A DNA stretch of 64,000 nucleotides from Cellulomonas aerilata. GTDB lineage: Bacteria; Actinomycetota; Actinomycetes; Actinomycetales; Cellulomonadaceae. Within the stretch, counting starts at the first letter, position 1; the number at the start of each line of letters is the position of its first letter. Below, piece by piece: positions 19,465-29,516 of the stretch. Under the pieces are notes generated by a model. That model did not search any database and was not told where the DNA came from. It saw nothing but the letters and a program-made list of their open reading frames with translations. Location: the NCBI RefSeq assembly GCF_007991755.1, contig NZ_BJYY01000013.1, positions 310,001 through 374,000 on the forward strand, given 5' to 3'. A program made the position numbers and the translations under genes.

Positions 19465-20382
19465 TCAGGAGCTGATGTCGCGCGTGGTGAACCGGGCCCA
19501 GGCGGCCGTGGTGAAGACGGCCGTGTAGGCCAGCGCGCTGACGATGCCCGGCTCCAGGCCGTCGAGGGCGATCGGGTCACGCAGCAGGTCCCCGAACGCC
19601 AGCCAGTAGTGCGTGGGCAGGTACTCGTGGATGGCCGACAGCTGCGGGATCGCGTCCATGATCTGGCTGGCCAGGGTCAGGACCAGGACGGCGATGGTCG
19701 CGCCGATCGGCTGCTCGGTGAGGGTCGAGATGAACAGCCCGATCGCGCCGAGCGCCACCAGGCAGATGCTGAGGTAGGCGCACACCAGCGCCAGCCGGCC
19801 GAGCCCGGCGGCGAAGCTCACGGTCGTCCCGGACAGCGTGAGCATCGGCCCACCGCCGAACAGCACGAGCCCCATGACGGCGCCCACGGCGGCGACCAGC
19901 AGCGTCGCGGAGACCGTGAAGATGACCAGCGCCGCGAACTTCACCACGAGCAGCCGGGTCCGGTCGACCGGGACGACGAGCAGGTACCGCAGCGTGCCGA
20001 GGTTGGCCTCGCCCGCGACGGCGTCCCCGGCGATCGTGGCGACGGCGATCGGCAGGAACAGCGGGAGCTCGAGCGTCAGCGCCGCGAGCGCGACGAACAG
20101 CCCGTTGGCGGTGATGAGGTCGAAGAAGCCCGGGCCGCCCCCGGACGGCGGCGACACCCGGACGGCGACCGCGATGATGACCGGCACGCTGGCCAGCACC
20201 AGCGCGCCCACCCAGTTGCGGCGGCGCCCGTAGACGAGCCACAGCTCCGAGCGCAGGAAGCGCAGCCACCCGCCGCGCACCGCGGTCGTGGCGGGTGCCG
20301 GTGACCGTCGTGCGGGCGTCGCCCCGCGCCCCGGGGCGGGGTCCCCCACGTCCGCGGCCGTCCGCTGCTCAGCCGCTGACAT
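19465..20382 (-). CDS. ABC transporter permease (ABC-2 type)
   Basis: 305 residues. A cytoplasmic Pro/Ala/Arg-rich N-terminus of about 45 residues is followed by six hydrophobic segments typical of ABC-2 permeases (NWVGALVLASVPVIIAVAV; FVALAALTLELPLFLPIAVA; VGAVMGLVLFG; LGAIGLFIST; IAVLVLTLASQI; near C-terminus ALAYTAVFTTAAWARF). The motif AGDAVAGEANLGTLRYLLV after TM2 is characteristic. It overlaps the ATPase gene by 14 nt. The cargo is unknown. Confidence 0.9.
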   Translation of the reverse strand: MSAAEQRTAADVGDPAPGRGATPARRSPAPATTAVRGGWLRFLRSELWLVYGRRRNWVGALVLASVPVIIAVAVRVSPPSGGGPGFFDLITANGLFVALAALTLELPLFLPIAVATIAGDAVAGEANLGTLRYLLVVPVDRTRLLVVKFAALVIFTVSATLLVAAVGAVMGLVLFGGGPMLTLSGTTVSFAAGLGRLALVCAYLSICLVALGAIGLFISTLTEQPIGATIAVLVLTLASQIMDAIPQLSAIHEYLPTHYWLAFGDLLRDPIALDGLEPGIVSALAYTAVFTTAAWARFTTRDISS

Positions 20383-21337
20383 CGAAGCCCTCCCCCGTCA
20401 GCTCGACGAACATCTCCTCCAGGTCGGCCGACCGCACCTCGAACCCGCGGACCGGCACGCCGGCGTGGACGAGCGCGGCGACGACCGCCTCGGGCGCCAG
20501 CGACCGCAGGTCCCCGCTCACCGCGTCGCCGTCCACGCGCACGTCCGCCACGCCGAGCCCGGCCAGCACCTGCGACGCGCGAGCCGGCTCGGGGGTCCGC
20601 ACCGCGGCCCGGGCCACGGAGCGGGCGGCGAGCTCGTCCAGCGGCGCCTGCGCCACCAGCCGGCCGCGGTGCATGACGCCGACGTGCGTGCACACCTGCT
20701 GGACCTCCGAGAGCAGGTGCGTGGACAGGACGACCGTCGTGCCGGCCGCGGCGAGCTCCAGGAGCAGCGCGCGCACCTCCCGGGTCCCCTGCGGGTCCAG
20801 GCCGTTGGTCGGCTCGTCCAGGACGAGCAGCTCGCGTGGGCGCAGCAGCGTCGCCGCGATCCCGAGCCGCTGCCGCATGCCGAGCGAGTAGTGCCGGTAC
20901 CGCTTGCCGGCGGCGTGGGCGAGCCCGACCCGCTCCAGCGCGACCTCGATCCGTGCGGCCGCGGTGGCCGGGTCGACCGTGCGGTCGGCGGCGTCGATCC
21001 GGCGCAGGTTGTCCACCCCGGACAGGTACGGGTGGAACGCCGGACCCTCGACCAGCGCGCCGACCCGCGGCAGGACGGACGCGGACCGGTCCGGCATCGC
21101 CTCGCCGAGGATCCGGTGCGACCCCCCGGTCGGGCGCAGCAGCCCGAGCAGCAGGCGGATCGTCGTCGTCTTGCCCGAGCCGTTGGGCCCGAGGAACCCG
21201 TAGACCGAGCCGGTGGGGACGGCGAGGTCGACCCCGTCGACCGCGACCTGACCGGAGCGGAAGCGCTTGGTCAGCCCCTGGGACGAGATGGCCAGGCCCC
21301 CGGGCGCCTGGCCCGGGGGTGTGTCCAGGACCGTCAC
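20369..21337 (-). CDS. ABC transporter ATP-binding protein
   Basis: 322 residues. Cytoplasmic nucleotide-binding subunit paired with the permease gene downstream. Walker A GPNGSGKTTT near residue 52, signature YSLGMRQRLGIA, Walker B LLVLDEPTNGLDP, and switch His in VLSTHLLSEV. The C-terminal 100 residues resemble the DUF4162-type extension of CcmA-like exporters. GTG start at 21337, 14 nt after the LolA-like gene. The three genes form one unit; export or drug/bacteriocin resistance is typical of the family, and the cargo cannot be told here. Confidence 0.93.
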   Translation of the reverse strand: MTVLDTPPGQAPGGLAISSQGLTKRFRSGQVAVDGVDLAVPTGSVYGFLGPNGSGKTTTIRLLLGLLRPTGGSHRILGEAMPDRSASVLPRVGALVEGPAFHPYLSGVDNLRRIDAADRTVDPATAAARIEVALERVGLAHAAGKRYRHYSLGMRQRLGIAATLLRPRELLVLDEPTNGLDPQGTREVRALLLELAAAGTTVVLSTHLLSEVQQVCTHVGVMHRGRLVAQAPLDELAARSVARAAVRTPEPARASQVLAGLGVADVRVDGDAVSGDLRSLAPEAVVAALVHAGVPVRGFEVRSADLEEMFVELTGEGFDVSG

Positions 21338-21351
21338 GCGGTGGGCGCCGG

Positions 21352-22524
21352 TCAGCCGAGCGCGGCGGCGGGGTCCCCCGCGGCCGACTCGAGGGTGGCG
21401 CGGTCGACGGCGCCGACCAGCAGCCGGCCGTCGTCGGTGAGCAGGGCCGAGACCAGCCGGGAGGTCAGCAGCCGGCCGCTGCCCCAGGAACCCTCGACCC
21501 GCGGCAGCGCCTGGAGGAACGCGCCGGCGTCGCGACCGGCGCCCTCGGCGCCGAGCAGGTCGGTGAGGTCGGCGCCGTCGGGCAGCGCCGACACCACGAC
21601 GGCGGACCAGCCCTCGCCCACGACGGCGACCCGGTCACCGGCGGCGGCACCCGGGAACGCCCCGTCGGCGGGCGCCGCGCCGGGGAGGCCGTGCTCGCCC
21701 GCACCGTCGTGGCCCGCGCGCGTGTGGCCCTCGAGGGAGTGCTCCTCGACGCTGACGCCGGGCGCCGGGGTGAAGGCGAAGACGTCGTCGGCCGGGGTGG
21801 CGAAGCTGAGCTCGGTGAACGCGACCTCCAGGGCCGGCACCGACGACCCCGCCGGCAGCACCTGCACGCGGGTCGGCACGTGCTCGGCCGCGTCGACCGC
21901 GATCCGCACGGAGCCGATCAGCGACCCGCTCGTCGCCGGCTCCAGGACCAGCTCGTACGCGGCGCGGCCGGCGACGGTGTCGTTGGGGCCGCTCGTGACG
22001 GTCGTGGTGGGCTCCAGCGCGTCGAGGACGGCCTGGGTGACCTGCTCCGGCGTGACCGGCGGGACCTCGCGCGACCACGCCGGGTCGCCGTCGTGGTCGG
22101 GGAGCGCCACGTGCGTGGCGGCGTTCTCGTCGCTGGACCAGGTCCACAGGTCCGCGCCGTCGGTGACGATGCCGTACTCACCGAGCCGGCCCTCGAGCGA
22201 CACCCGGCCCTTGTGCCCCGCGGCCCAGACGCGCAGCTCCGTGGTGCCGTCCAGCAGGGCGCTGAGGTCGGTGCTGTGCTCACCGCCACCCATGCCGCCC
22301 GGAAGCACGGGCAGGCCGAGGTCCGCGTGGTGCCGGACGGTCCCGGAGAACGCGTCCACGTCCGCCGTCTGCAGGTCGGTGAGCAGCTGGGCGGCCGACC
22401 GCTCGGGCAGCTCGACCTCGGCCGAGGCGCTCAGGGCGGGCCCGGCCACGGCGCCCCCGAGGACGAGCGCGGCGACGCCGGTGGGGACGGCCCAGCGTAG
22501 GCCGGGGCGCGTGAGGGTGGTCAT
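21352..22524 (-). CDS. Secreted LolA-like / DUF2092-like lipoprotein-carrier-fold protein
   Basis: 390 residues. The signal peptide or membrane anchor TGVAALVLGGAVAGPALSAS is followed by LLTDLQTADVDAFSGTVRHH, the typical beginning of the LolA-like fold, with further beta-rich segments (VRIAVDAAEHVPTRVQVL, FTELSFATPADDVFAFTPAP). Not a true LolA, since actinobacteria lack that outer-membrane system. The gene leads an operon with an ABC exporter, so it may be an extracytoplasmic sensor or partner. The ATG at 22524 is chosen from the signal sequence. Confidence 0.8.
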   Translation of the reverse strand: MTTLTRPGLRWAVPTGVAALVLGGAVAGPALSASAEVELPERSAAQLLTDLQTADVDAFSGTVRHHADLGLPVLPGGMGGGEHSTDLSALLDGTTELRVWAAGHKGRVSLEGRLGEYGIVTDGADLWTWSSDENAATHVALPDHDGDPAWSREVPPVTPEQVTQAVLDALEPTTTVTSGPNDTVAGRAAYELVLEPATSGSLIGSVRIAVDAAEHVPTRVQVLPAGSSVPALEVAFTELSFATPADDVFAFTPAPGVSVEEHSLEGHTRAGHDGAGEHGLPGAAPADGAFPGAAAGDRVAVVGEGWSAVVVSALPDGADLTDLLGAEGAGRDAGAFLQALPRVEGSWGSGRLLTSRLVSALLTDDGRLLVGAVDRATLESAAGDPAAALG

Positions 22525-22611
22525 GACCCCATCCTCACCCCGCGAGCGGCAGGCGTCGAGAGCGCGGGCGGGCGGTTCGCCCACGGCGTCGCGCGGCCGT
22601 TCGCGCGGCGG

Positions 22612-22824
22612 TCACTCCTTGTGCAGGGCGGACGGCTTGTGCACCGCCTCGCCACCGCTCTTGTCGCTCTTGACCAGGTACTGCGGGTCGTCCTTCGAGG
22701 CGCGGACCGTGCGGCCGGCCGCCTCGGTGTCCTCCGTGATCTTCTTCTCGACCTTGCCCTCGGCGGTGCCGCCATGGCTCTTCCAGGTCACCGCGTCGCC
22801 GGGGTGCAGCTCGTCGTCGGCCAT
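22612..22824 (-). CDS. DUF2945 (hypervirulence-associated TUDOR-like) protein
   Basis: 70 residues: HPGDAVTWKSHGGTAEGKVE, then KKITEDTEAAGRTVRASKDD, PQYLVKSDKSGGEAVHKPSA. This is the whole DUF2945 module, a small SH3/Tudor-like fold of unknown function common in stress-adapted bacteria. Strong ribosome site (CTGGAGGACCAC) before the ATG. Monocistronic, divergent from the ATPase-PAS gene. Confidence 0.92.
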   Translation of the reverse strand: MADDELHPGDAVTWKSHGGTAEGKVEKKITEDTEAAGRTVRASKDDPQYLVKSDKSGGEAVHKPSALHKE

Positions 22825-22995
22825 GTGGTCCTCCAGGGTGGGGTCGGGCTGATGGGTGTCTCGGGCTCCGGGGTGCGGCGGTCGGGTCGGGCGAGCGACC
22901 GGCCCCGGTCATCATGCTCCGGCCGGCCGCCGCCCGCGAGGCCGGCCGCGGTGCACGTCACGTCCGCCCGTCCGGCCCTGTCGCGGGGTGTCGAC

Positions 22996-23001
22996 TACCG
23001 T
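22996..23001 (+). promoter_or_regulatory. -10 box of ATPase-PAS gene (TACCGT)
   Basis: TACCGT, 7 nt spacer, GTG at 23009. It argues for this GTG over the GTG at 23000, which lies inside the box. Confidence 0.5.
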
Positions 23002-23008
23002 GGCGAGC

Positions 23009-24448
23009 GTGGAACGGGTCGACGAGGGGCGAGCCCCGGGGACGTCCCGCAGCGGTCCGGACGCCCGGTCCGCAGGCGCGCCCCGGCGCACCGTGACCCT
23101 CGCCCCGGACCCCTCCAGCCCGGCCCACGCCCGCGACCTGCTGCGCCAGGTCCTCGCGGGGGCAGGGCGCCTGGAGTGCCTGGACGCCGCCGAGCTGGCC
23201 TGCACCGAGCTCGTCACCAACGCGGTGCTGCACGCGCACACCACGATCGACGTGACGGTCGAGGTCGGGGACGTGGTGCGGGTCGAGGTGCGGGACCGCA
23301 ACCCCACGCTCCCCAGCCGGCGCCACTACGACCCGCACGCGACGACGGGACGCGGCCTGGCGCTGGTCGCCGCACTCACCGACGAGCACGGCGTGACCGA
23401 CGCCGGCACCGCCGGCAAGACGATGTGGTTCACGGTCGGCGTCGACCACGACCACCGCACCGACGACGAGCTGACCTCCGTCTGGGACGCCGCGGAGTGG
23501 GACGCCGACCTGCCGACCCGCCGCCAGGCGCCCGCCCCGGGGCCCGTCCGCACGCGCGAGGTGCAGCTGCTCGGCCTGCCGTCCGGCCTGTGGCTCGCCG
23601 CGCGACAGCACCACGACGCCCTGCTGCGCGAGCTCGCCCTCTACGCGGCCTGGCACGACGAGCTCGCCGTCGACGTCGTGGCGACCGACCGCGCGCGCTC
23701 CACCCTGTCCGGCGCGGTCGTGGCGGCGGTCGAGCGGCGACGGCGGACCCAGGCGGCCGAGCCGCCCGACGGCACCACGCAGGGGCCCTGGGAGAACGCC
23801 CCCGTCGACCTGACGCTGGACATCCCGCTGGAGGCGGGCGGCGACTTCGCCGCGATGCAGGACACGCTGGACGCCGCCGAGCACCTCGCGCGCACCGGCC
23901 ACCTGCTCGCACGGCCGGGGCTCGCGGAGGTCGTGGCGGTGCGGGACTGGGCGTGCGAGCAGGTCGTCGCCCAGCTCGCCGGCGTCCAGCCCGCGGCCTG
24001 GCCCGGCGCGGACCAGGAGAGGTTCACCCGGGAGGTGCACCCACGCCAGGGCGACGACCTCGAGGCGTTCGACCTGCTCACGGTGCGGTGCTCGTCCGCG
24101 TGCGTGGCGGCCGGGGACGACTCCAACCGCATCGTCGCGGTCAGCGAGCCGCTCGCCCGGCTCGTGGGCTGCGCTCCCGAGGAGCTCGTGGGGCGCCGCA
24201 TCGTCGTGCTGGTCCCGCCCCGGTTCCGCGAGGCGCACGTCGCCGGGTTCACCCGCCACCTGAGCACCGGCGAGGTGCACGTCCTGGGCGTCCCTGTCAC
24301 GGTCCCGGTGCTGCGCGCCGACGGGAGCGAGGTGCTCTGCCGCCTCCTGATCGAGCGGTCGACCGCCACCGGGGGGCGCTCGATGTACGTCGCGTCAATC
24401 GAGCCGGTCGACGAGGTGGCCGGGGCGTCCGACCGCCGGGCCGTCTGA
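23009..24448 (+). CDS. HATPase_c (anti-sigma-like) and PAS domain signalling protein
   Basis: 479 residues. An HATPase_c_2 domain (about residues 25-145) carries the N box ELACTELVTNAVLHAH, GRGLALVAALTDEHG and GKTMWFTV, as in RsbW-type anti-sigma kinases and phosphatase-linked sensors. An unclassified helical middle (about 165-355) follows, then a PAS domain (about 360-465) with NRIVAVSEPLARLVGCAPEE, GRRIVVLVPPRFREAHVAGF and DGSEVLCRLLIERS. There is no HisKA or phosphatase domain. Probably a partner-switching regulator sensing a ligand through PAS; its target is not evident. Confidence 0.8.
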   Translation: MERVDEGRAPGTSRSGPDARSAGAPRRTVTLAPDPSSPAHARDLLRQVLAGAGRLECLDAAELACTELVTNAVLHAHTTIDVTVEVGDVVRVEVRDRNPTLPSRRHYDPHATTGRGLALVAALTDEHGVTDAGTAGKTMWFTVGVDHDHRTDDELTSVWDAAEWDADLPTRRQAPAPGPVRTREVQLLGLPSGLWLAARQHHDALLRELALYAAWHDELAVDVVATDRARSTLSGAVVAAVERRRRTQAAEPPDGTTQGPWENAPVDLTLDIPLEAGGDFAAMQDTLDAAEHLARTGHLLARPGLAEVVAVRDWACEQVVAQLAGVQPAAWPGADQERFTREVHPRQGDDLEAFDLLTVRCSSACVAAGDDSNRIVAVSEPLARLVGCAPEELVGRRIVVLVPPRFREAHVAGFTRHLSTGEVHVLGVPVTVPVLRADGSEVLCRLLIERSTATGGRSMYVASIEPVDEVAGASDRRAV

Positions 24449-24523
24449 CCACCGGTACCTCTCACCGCCCGCACGTCCCACCGCCCGTCGGCAGCGGCCC
24501 CCGCGCCTCGCCCCGGACGCATC

Positions 24524-24551
24524 GAGGGGAGCGGCTCGCGCCGCTCCCCTC
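24524..24551. terminator. Bidirectional terminator hairpin
   Basis: Perfect 11-bp stem GAGGGGAGCGG (24524-24534) pairing with 24541-24551, 6-nt loop, between two convergent genes. Confidence 0.8.
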
Positions 24552-24588
24552 GGTCCGTCACGTCCCGGTCGTCGACCGGCTCAGCCGG

Positions 24589-25443
24589 TCACAGCCGGTC
24601 GCGGCCGTCGTCCGTCAGGTCCCGGTCGTCCACCAGGGCGCCGGTGCCGAGCTCGCGGCCGTCGTTCACGTCGTCCAGGGCCGGCGTGGCGCCCGGCGCG
24701 GTCGCCGTGACCGGGTCCAGCACGGGGGCGGAGCCCACGGTGCCGAGCGGCTCCGGGGTGGTGGTCGCCGGGGGCAGCGTCACGGTGTCGACCGGCACGG
24801 GCTCGACCGTCGTGACGACGTCCGTCTCGACGGTCTCCTCCTTGTCGCCGCTCTTCGACGCGACCACGGCGGCCGCGGCGGCGGCCGCGACCCCGAGGCC
24901 CACGGCGGCGGCCTTGCCGGACACCCCGGCGTGGCCCTTGTCGCCCTGGGAGGCGGACGCGTGCTCGATGCCCGGGTTCACGTCCGCGCCGGCGTTCACG
25001 TTGCCGCGCCAGGCTCCGCTGGCGTAGCCCTCCGCCTCGATGAAGGCCTTGAACCGCTCCAGGTCCGACTCCGCCTGGTTCTCCACGATGTTGAGCTTGT
25101 CGCCGATCTTCTCGACGATGCCCTCGGGCTCGTACTCGAGGGACAGGTGCACGCGGCTCTGACCGCCACCGAGGTCCTCGAACGTGACGGACCCGGCGTT
25201 GGTGGCGCCCTCCGAGGCGGCCCAGGCGACCTTCTGGTCGACGACCTGCTCGAGGATCTTCGCCTCCCACTGACGCTTCACGCCGGCGATCTCGGCGACC
25301 CACTCCAGGCGGTCGTCGGTCAGCTGCGTCACCTTCTTGACACCGCCCATGAAGTGCGGGAACTCCTCGAACTGCGTCCACTGGTTGTACGCGACGCTCA
25401 CGGGCACGTTCACCAGGATCGACTTCTCGACCTTCGTCGTCAT
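24589..25443 (-). CDS. SRPBCC (polyketide cyclase/START-like) protein with membrane-spanning tail
   Basis: 284 residues. The first 145 form an SRPBCC domain: KVEKSILVNVPVSVAYNQWT, FEEFPHFMGGVKKVTQLTDD, EGIVEKIGDKLNIVENQAES, FKAFIEAEG. A Gly/Asn linker, an Ala-rich helix at about 177-195 (KAAAVGLGVAAAAAAAVV) and a Val/Thr/Pro/Asp-rich tail follow. The START-like part probably binds a hydrophobic ligand. The Ala-rich helix may be a membrane anchor. This N-terminal type is frequent in actinobacterial stress loci. The ATG at 25443 is preceded by GAGGAGAGG. Confidence 0.85.
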   Translation of the reverse strand: MTTKVEKSILVNVPVSVAYNQWTQFEEFPHFMGGVKKVTQLTDDRLEWVAEIAGVKRQWEAKILEQVVDQKVAWAASEGATNAGSVTFEDLGGGQSRVHLSLEYEPEGIVEKIGDKLNIVENQAESDLERFKAFIEAEGYASGAWRGNVNAGADVNPGIEHASASQGDKGHAGVSGKAAAVGLGVAAAAAAAVVASKSGDKEETVETDVVTTVEPVPVDTVTLPPATTTPEPLGTVGSAPVLDPVTATAPGATPALDDVNDGRELGTGALVDDRDLTDDGRDRL

Positions 25444-25581
25444 GACCTCTCCTCACGTTGACCTCGATGACGAGGCGTCACCTCGTTGCCCCGTCGGTAC
25501 CGTGCCCGTCCAGCATGGCCGAAGGCGTCGGCGCTCGCGCGCCGAGCAGGTCGCCGCTCGGGACCGGCCTGCACCGGCCGC

Positions 25582-25587
25582 TAGGGT
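25582..25587 (+). promoter_or_regulatory. -10 box of AAA ATPase gene (TAGGGT)
   Basis: TAGGGT, 6 nt, ATG at 25594; leaderless pattern. Confidence 0.55.
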
Positions 25588-25593
25588 GCGGCC

Positions 25594-26697
<1,104 letters not shown>

Positions 26698-26714
26698 CCG
26701 TCGGGACGGCGGGC

Positions 26715-27866
26715 TCAGGCGCCCAGCATCGCGTCGACCGCGCGGGGGGCGAACACCTGGTCGACCACCATCCGGGTCATGCCGACGATCCCGGCGTCCT
26801 CCCCGAGCGAGGCGAGCCGCACCTCGAGGTGACGGGTCGCGCGGGGCAGGGAGCGCGGGTACAGCGTCTCGCGCACACCGCTGATCAGCGCCGACGACGC
26901 CAGCGCGCCGCCGACGAGCAGCACCCCGGGGTTGACCAGGCACACCACCGTCGCCATGACGCCGCCGATCACCCGGCCCGCCTCCTGGGTGCGGCGGGTC
27001 GCCGCGACGTCGCCGCGCGACAGCAGCGCGCGGACGTCACGCCCGGAGGCGGCCGGGATCCCCTCCGCGGTCAGCGCCTGGGCCACGGCGCGTCCACTGG
27101 CGACCGCGGCCAGGCACCCGCGGGCGCCGCACTGGCAGACGGCGTCGTCGTGCCCGGACAGCCGCACGTGGCCGATGTCCCCCGCCCCGCCGTCGATCCC
27201 CTGGTAGACGCGGCCGTCGATGACGATGCCGGTGCCGATCCCGGTGGAGACCTTGACCAGGCACAGCGCCCGGCAGTCGAGGTACCCCGAGGAGTACTCC
27301 CCCAGCGCCATCGCGTTGGCGTCGTTCTCGACGAGGACGGGGACGCCGAAGCCGTCGTGCAGGTGCTCGGCGACCGGGTAGGCGTCCCAGCCCGGCATGA
27401 TCGGCGGCTGGCTCGGCCGCAGCGTCGCCGGGTCCACCGGACCGGGGACCGAGATGCCGAACCCGCTGACCCGTGCGGCCGGCAGGCCCTGACCGTCCAG
27501 CAGGTCGCGTGCGGCGCCGGCGATCCCGGACAGCACCGCCTCCGGGCCGTCCTCGACGGCGACGTCGAGCTGCCGGTCGGCCAGGATGCGGCCGGAGAGG
27601 TCCGTCAGCGCCGTGCGCGAGTGCGTGGTGTCGACCGTCGCGGAGATGACGACCGAGTGCGTGACGTCGAGCTCCAGCCGCGCGGGGCGGCGCCCGCCGG
27701 ACGCCCGCTCGGACCCGGCCTCGCGGATCAGCCCCGCGGCCAGCAGCACGTCCACGCGCTGGGCCACGGTCATCCGGGACAGCCCGGTGAGGCCCAGGAG
27801 GTCCCCCCTCGTGCGTGCGCGACCGTGCCGGATGAGCTCGAACACGTCGCCGGGGCCGGACGGCAT
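26715..27866 (-). CDS. ROK family transcriptional regulator
   Basis: 383 residues. N-terminal winged helix-turn-helix (FELIRHGRARTRGDLLGLTG, SRMTVAQRVDVLLAAGLI), then the ROK sugar-kinase-like domain with FGISVPGPVDP, ENDANAMALGEY, GTGIGTGIVIDGRVYQG, GHVRL and the zinc motif CQCGARGCLAAVASG. It most likely represses the divergent transport/glycosidase operon and is relieved by a sugar (NagC/XylR logic). The ATG at 27866 has GGAGGTG upstream. Confidence 0.93.
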   Translation of the reverse strand: MPSGPGDVFELIRHGRARTRGDLLGLTGLSRMTVAQRVDVLLAAGLIREAGSERASGGRRPARLELDVTHSVVISATVDTTHSRTALTDLSGRILADRQLDVAVEDGPEAVLSGIAGAARDLLDGQGLPAARVSGFGISVPGPVDPATLRPSQPPIMPGWDAYPVAEHLHDGFGVPVLVENDANAMALGEYSSGYLDCRALCLVKVSTGIGTGIVIDGRVYQGIDGGAGDIGHVRLSGHDDAVCQCGARGCLAAVASGRAVAQALTAEGIPAASGRDVRALLSRGDVAATRRTQEAGRVIGGVMATVVCLVNPGVLLVGGALASSALISGVRETLYPRSLPRATRHLEVRLASLGEDAGIVGMTRMVVDQVFAPRAVDAMLGA

Positions 27867-27930
27867 GGCGCACCTCCGCGTCGTCGTGCGGTCCCACGTC
27901 CACCGGGGACCTGCGGCACAGCGGCCCGAC

Positions 27931-27994
27931 GCCCACGTCACGTTTGCGCAACGCGTGGGCGTCTTCTGCTCGACCATTATGCATAGCGTCGCTA
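27931..27994. promoter_or_regulatory. Inverted repeats in ROK/ABC intergenic region
   Basis: The divergent gap holds the 8-bp palindrome TTGCGCAA (27944-27951), flanked by the arms GCCCACG/CGTGGGC (27931-27937 and 27954-27960), and the perfect inverted repeat TAGCGTCGCTA (27984-27994). They are candidate ROK operators or promoter-overlapping sites. Binding is inferred. Confidence 0.4.
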
Positions 27995-28100
27995 GCGTCG
28001 TGGCTGATGTGCAGGAGGGTCGACGCGGCCGACGACGGTCCGCGCGCCGGCGCGACGGAGCGTCGAGGCTCGACCTGCCGCACCGAGAAGGAGCTCGGCG

Positions 28101-29516
28101 ATGACACGGACGAGACGACGGACCCTCGCTGCCGCCGGCCTGGTGGCCGTCACCGCACTGGCCGCCTGCAGCGGCGGTGGTGACGACGGCGGCGGCGACG
28201 GCGGGGACGGCACCGACGAGGCCGGCGGGAGCATCACCCTGTGGATCCAGGAGGACCTGCCCGACCGGGTCGCCGCGACGCAGGCGATCGTCGACGAGTT
28301 CACCGCCGCGAGCGGCGTCGAGGTCGAGCTGATCCCCGTCGCCGAGGACCAGTTCGACCAGCTGCTCACGTCGTCCGCGGCGGCAGGTGACCTCCCCGAC
28401 GTCATCGGCGGGATCTCGCTGCCCCAGGTGCGCACGCTCTCGGCCAACGAGCTGGTCGACACGGACGCCGTCGGCGCCGTGCTCGAGGAGCTCGGCGCCG
28501 ACACGTTCGCCGAGAGCGCGATCGAGCTGACCTCCGACGGCGACACCCAGCTCGCCATCCCGAGCGAGTCGTGGCTGCAGCTGCTCGTGTACCGGACCGA
28601 CCTGTTCGAGGCGGCCGGCCTGGACGCACCGACCTCCTACGAGGCGGTGCTGGCGGCCGCCGAGGCGCTCCACTCCCCCGAGGTCGCCGGCTTCGTCGGT
28701 GCGACGGCGCCGGGCGACGCCTTCACCGAGCAGACGTTCGAGCATGTCGCGCTCGGCAACGGCTGCCAGCTGGTCGACGAGGAGGGCGAGATCCAGCTCG
28801 ACAGCGCCGAGTGCGTCGAGGCGCTCGACTTCTACGGGAACCTCATCCAGAACTACTCGGTGCCCGGAGCGCAGGACGTCGACACCGTGCGCGCCACGTA
28901 CTTCGCCGGGCAGGCGGCGATGTTCATCTGGTCGAGCTTCATCCTGGACGAGATGGCCGGACTGCGCGACGAGGCGCTGCCGTCCTGCGCCGAGTGCGCG
29001 GCGGACCCGGCCTTCCTGGCCAAGAACAGCGCCGTGGTCACGGCCCTGGAGGGTCCCGGCGGCAGCGAGCCCGCGCAGTTCGGCGAGATCACCTCGTGGA
29101 CCGTCACCGCGGGGGCCGACTCCGAGCCCGCCCAGCAGCTCATCCAGTACATGCTCTCCGACGGGTACCTGCCGTGGATCGAAATCGCGCCGGAGGGCAA
29201 GGTCCCGGTGCGGCTGGGCACCTCCGACAACCCCACCGAATACTCCGACGCGTGGGGCGACATGGAGGTCGGCGTCGACCGGAAGGCCCCGCTGTCGGAG
29301 TTCTACGGTCCGGAGGTGCTCGAGGAGCTGGGCACCGGCCCGGAGCGCATCGCGCGGTGGGCCCTGCCGCAGGGCCAGGGCGACCTGCTCGGCGCGCTGC
29401 AGGGCGAGCAGCCGGTCGCGACCGCGGTCAACGACGTCACGCAGGGGACGCCTGCCGAGGACGCGGCGACGGAGGCCGCCGAGGCCGCCCGTGAGATCCA
29501 GGAATCGGTCTCGTGA
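28101..29516 (+). CDS. Carbohydrate ABC transporter substrate-binding lipoprotein
   Basis: 471 residues. Lipoprotein signal with lipobox LAAC (Cys23), then a Gly/Asp-rich linker. Family 1 solute-binding fold: SITLWIQEDLPDRVAATQAI, GDLPDVIGGISLPQVRTL, ALDFYGNLIQNYSVPG, ATYFAGQAAMFIWSSF. It presents an oligosaccharide to the two permeases downstream; the sugar is unknown. The ATG has AAGGAG upstream, and the stop overlaps the permease start by 4 nt. Confidence 0.93.
   Translation: MTRTRRRTLAAAGLVAVTALAACSGGGDDGGGDGGDGTDEAGGSITLWIQEDLPDRVAATQAIVDEFTAASGVEVELIPVAEDQFDQLLTSSAAAGDLPDVIGGISLPQVRTLSANELVDTDAVGAVLEELGADTFAESAIELTSDGDTQLAIPSESWLQLLVYRTDLFEAAGLDAPTSYEAVLAAAEALHSPEVAGFVGATAPGDAFTEQTFEHVALGNGCQLVDEEGEIQLDSAECVEALDFYGNLIQNYSVPGAQDVDTVRATYFAGQAAMFIWSSFILDEMAGLRDEALPSCAECAADPAFLAKNSAVVTALEGPGGSEPAQFGEITSWTVTAGADSEPAQQLIQYMLSDGYLPWIEIAPEGKVPVRLGTSDNPTEYSDAWGDMEVGVDRKAPLSEFYGPEVLEELGTGPERIARWALPQGQGDLLGALQGEQPVATAVNDVTQGTPAEDAATEAAEAAREIQESVS

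Noticed and set aside
24524-24551. Inverted repeat considered as an operator
   Set aside because: It lies between convergent gene ends, with a perfect 11-bp stem and short loop, so a terminator explains it better.
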